Part shown: piece by piece, positions 61,817 through 64,000 of the stretch | How the letters are laid out: every line of letters starts with the position of its first letter | Numbering within the stretch: the stretch's first letter is position 1 | NCBI RefSeq assembly: GCF_022370635.2 | Contig: NZ_CP092362.2 | Location: 4,092,001-4,156,000, forward strand | Direction of reading: 5' to 3' | Length of the DNA stretch: 64,000 nt | Source: Mycolicibacterium crocinum | GTDB lineage: Bacteria; Actinomycetota; Actinomycetes; Mycobacteriales; Mycobacteriaceae | Program-made: the position numbers and the translations under genes | The notes under the pieces: generated by a model | What the model was told of the DNA's origin: nothing | Databases searched by the model: none | What the model saw: the letters and a program-made list of their open reading frames with translations, nothing else

Positions 61817-62149
61817 ATGGCAAGGAAAAATTACCCCGATGAGTTCAAGCGTGACGCGGTCGCGCTCTACCGGGACACCGAGGGCGCGACGATCGCCCAG
61901 ATCGCTGCCGAGCTCGGTGTCAGCGAGGCCACGCTCTCGGCGTGGTGCAAGTCGGCCGGGGTGCCGATTCGGCACCGCCGCGGTGTCGTAGTGGCCGAGC
62001 CTGTGCCAGGGGCCGAGAGCCCTGAGCAGGAGCTGGCCCGCCTCCGCAGTGAGGTCAAGGCGTTACGCGCCACCGCGGCGCGGTTGTCCACCGAGCGTGA
62101 CATCTTGCGGTCGGCGGCCAAATATTTCGCCGGGGAGACGAACTGGTGA
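61817..62149 (+). CDS. IS3-family transposase OrfA (third copy)
   Basis: 110 residues, identical in translation to the other OrfA copies. Followed by orfB with the same GTGA overlap. Confidence 0.95.
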   Translation: MARKNYPDEFKRDAVALYRDTEGATIAQIAAELGVSEATLSAWCKSAGVPIRHRRGVVVAEPVPGAESPEQELARLRSEVKALRATAARLSTERDILRSAAKYFAGETNW

Positions 62150-63045
62150 GCCGCTTTCAGTTTGTCGCCGACCACCTGCACGCCTTCGAGGTGAAGTGGC
62201 TCTGCGCAGTCGTCGAGGTTGCGCGTTCGTCGTTCTACGCGTGGTTGGCCGGTGCTGACGGACGAGCGGCCCGTCGGGCTGCTGACGAGGCGCTGGCCGA
62301 GCGTATCCGCGCCGTCCACGACGAGGACAACACCTACGGGGCGCCGCGGATCACCGCCGAGCTCAACGACGGTGCGCCCGAGGGGCAGCGGGTCAACCAC
62401 AAGCGGGTGGCTCGGGTGATGCGCGGCGCCGGGATCGCCGGTTATCGACGCCGACGTCGGGTCAAGACGACCGTGGCGGACCCGGCGAACCAGAAGGTCC
62501 CCGACCTGCTCAAACGCGATTTCACCGCCGCGCAGGTCAACACCCGTTACGTCGGCGACATCACCTACTTGCCATTGGCGACCGGCGCCAACCTGTACCT
62601 GGCCACCGTGATCGACTGCTGTTCACGGCGGGTCGCCGGGTGGGCGATCGCCGATCACATGCGCACCGAACTGGTCATCGATGCGCTCAAAGCCGCTGCT
62701 GCACTGCGGGGTTCACTGGCTGGTGCAATATTCCATGCAGATCATGGAAGTCAGTACACCTCACGGGATTTCGCGAATCTCTGCCGCGATCTGGGGGTCG
62801 TCCAGTCGATGGGTGCGGTGGGGTCAAGTGCCGATAACGCGTTGGCCGAATCGTTCAACGCCGCCCTCAAGCGCGAGATTCTGCAAGACCGTGCCTGCTG
62901 GCCGGACGCGGCGATCTGCCGCCGTGAGGTCTTTCGGTGGCTGGCCCGCTACAACACCACACGACGGCACTCCTACTGCCGTCATTCCAGCCCCGCGACC
63001 TACGAAAGGAACCTGACACCGGCTACGCTGCCCGAAGCCGCATAA
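62146..63045 (+). CDS. IS3-family transposase OrfB (third copy)
   Basis: 299 residues, identical in translation to the OrfB at 58476-59375, with the full DDE triad. With the nested inner copy it is one of two complete transposase sets in the window. Confidence 0.95.
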   Translation: MSRFQFVADHLHAFEVKWLCAVVEVARSSFYAWLAGADGRAARRAADEALAERIRAVHDEDNTYGAPRITAELNDGAPEGQRVNHKRVARVMRGAGIAGYRRRRRVKTTVADPANQKVPDLLKRDFTAAQVNTRYVGDITYLPLATGANLYLATVIDCCSRRVAGWAIADHMRTELVIDALKAAAALRGSLAGAIFHADHGSQYTSRDFANLCRDLGVVQSMGAVGSSADNALAESFNAALKREILQDRACWPDAAICRREVFRWLARYNTTRRHSYCRHSSPATYERNLTPATLPEAA

Positions 63046-63082
63046 CCACAAATCCCGTGTCCACTACATGGGGGCAAGGCCC

Positions 63083-64000
63083 GTCAGTGCCCCATAGTTG
63101 AACAACCCCGACACCCCGGAGCCCACCAGCTGAGACACCGCGATATTCCACAAGCCCGACGCGGCACCGACACCGCCGTTGAAGAAGCCCGAACCGCCTC
63201 CGCCGCCGGTGTTGAAGAAGCCCGACGTCGGATTCGTCGTCGAGTTGAAGAAGCCCGGTCCCTTCGGAATATCGAAGAGCGAGACGACGATTGGACCGAC
63301 TCCCCCGGTACCGGTGATGTGAATGTTGGTGTCCGGGCCGCCGACAAGCACCCCGACGCTGGGAAGCGTAATCGGAACGGTCGGGACGGTGATATTGCTG
63401 ACGTCGAAGGTGGTGCCGCCGGGCAGGCCGAGCGGGATGGGCCACAGCGGGATGTCGATCGGGAATCCCGGAATGGTAAAGCCTTGCAGCGCCAGGTCAC
63501 CCAGGCTGACGGCGACCGGAATGTTGATGGGGGCGTTGATGTCCAGAGTGATCGGGATCGTGGGGATGGTGATGCCGATGGTGCCGCCGAATTGACCCTG
63601 ATTGTCGCCGCGCCAGAAGATCCCGTTGCTGTAGTTGCCGCCGATGAACGCGCCCGTGTTCACATTGCCGGAATTGGCGAAGCCGGTGTTCGAGTTGCCG
63701 GTGTTGGCGAAACCGGTATTCAGATCACCCGGGTTGAACCCACCGGTGTTGGTGTTGCCGACATTCAGCACACCGGAGTTGTTGTTGCCGGTGTTGCCGT
63801 AACCGGTGTTGGTATGGCCGACGTTGAGCGCACCGGAGTTGGTGTTGCCGACGTTCAACCAACCCGTGTTCAGGTTCCCGGCGTTGCCGAAGCCCCAGTT
63901 GTTGTCACCGGAGTTGAAGAACCCGACATTGCCATCACCGGAGTTGAAGAACCCGATGTTGTTGTTCCCCGAGTTGAACAACCCGATATTGCCGCTGCCG
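63083..64000 (-). pseudogene. PPE-MPTR gene, 5'-most segment in the window
   Basis: About 305 codons running in from the right edge: MPTR repeats (GNNNIGFFNSGDGN, NVGNTNSGALNVG), GNYSNGIFWRGDNQGQF, a beta-rich spacer with several copies of an IP-IT-hydrophobic pattern, STTNPTSGFFNTGGGG and NYGALT at the GTCAG duplication. No start codon or PPE domain is in the window, so the PPE assignment rests on the MPTR repeat type. Continues in frame across the element into 60107-61744. Confidence 0.88.

Larger units (their letters stand above)
61745..63082 (+). mobile_element. IS3-family element, third intact copy
   Basis: 1,338 bp with the same ends as the other two copies and apparently identical sequence. 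The target duplication here is five bases, GTCAG (61740-61744 and 63083-63087), whereas the other two insertions have three. It interrupts the PPE-MPTR gene in antisense orientation. Confidence 0.95.

Overview
The window is high-GC actinobacterial DNA from a mycobacterium (Mycobacterium/Mycolicibacterium type). Gene order from position 1 to about 56,000 follows the Mycobacterium tuberculosis Rv2368c-Rv2427c region closely: phoH, rsmE, dnaJ2, hrcA, sirA-cysH-che1, cysA-W-T-subI, GH15 trehalase, LppR-like lipoproteins, lepA, CBS protein, RNase Z, transglutaminase/alpha-E/ATP-grasp, rpsT, holA, comEC, comEA, degV, octT, gpgP, rsfS, nadD, VWA, MoxR, proA. Insertions relative to that backbone and a PPE-MPTR gene carrying insertion sequences show that it is not M. 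tuberculosis. Leaderless starts (a TAnnnT box 6-7 nt before the start codon) recur and are typical of mycobacteria.

Layout. 1-7,040: phoH end, SnoaL-like protein, a frameshifted P450, a GAF-LuxR regulator, then hrcA-dnaJ2-rsmE with a CIRCE-like operator ahead of hrcA. 7,100-12,340: a small conserved gene coupled to a leaderless 15-residue ORF, a two-component system, and a divergent SulP transporter-carbonic anhydrase fusion. The shared intergenic region holds two copies of the same direct-repeat operator. 12,400-15,530: small secreted protein, flavodoxin-like protein, RraA-like protein, hemW. 15,600-22,900: the sulfate-to-sulfide regulon, sirA-cysH-che1 on one strand and subI-cysT-cysW-cysA on the other. 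Each operon is preceded by a leaderless 30-codon ORF ending in clustered cysteine codons, the architecture of cysteine-responsive attenuators. 22,930-31,700: two tiny membrane proteins, GH15 trehalase, MarR/MFS pair with operator, two sensor lipoproteins (one apparently frameshifted), lepA with no canonical start codon, a PemK/MazF-like protein, a CBS protein.

31,800-45,340: aldo/keto reductase, a type III glutamine synthetase-creatininase-TetR operon, RNase Z, a PepSY membrane protein, the ATP-grasp/alpha-E/transglutaminase cassette, S20, DNA polymerase III delta, and the ComEC/ComEA pair. 45,450-56,350: a dehydrogenase, YceI protein, the nadD-rsfS-gpgP-octT-degV operon (NAD synthesis, ribosome silencing, methylglucose lipopolysaccharide), a PE-PPE-domain hydrolase, MoxR/VWA pair, proA and a TIGR04255 protein.

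56,363-64,000: the 3' part of one very large PPE-MPTR gene on the minus strand, broken by three apparently identical 1,338-bp IS3-family elements. One copy has inserted in opposite orientation inside another. Removing the elements and one copy of each target duplication restores exactly 1,204 uninterrupted codons. The 5' end of that gene lies beyond the right edge.
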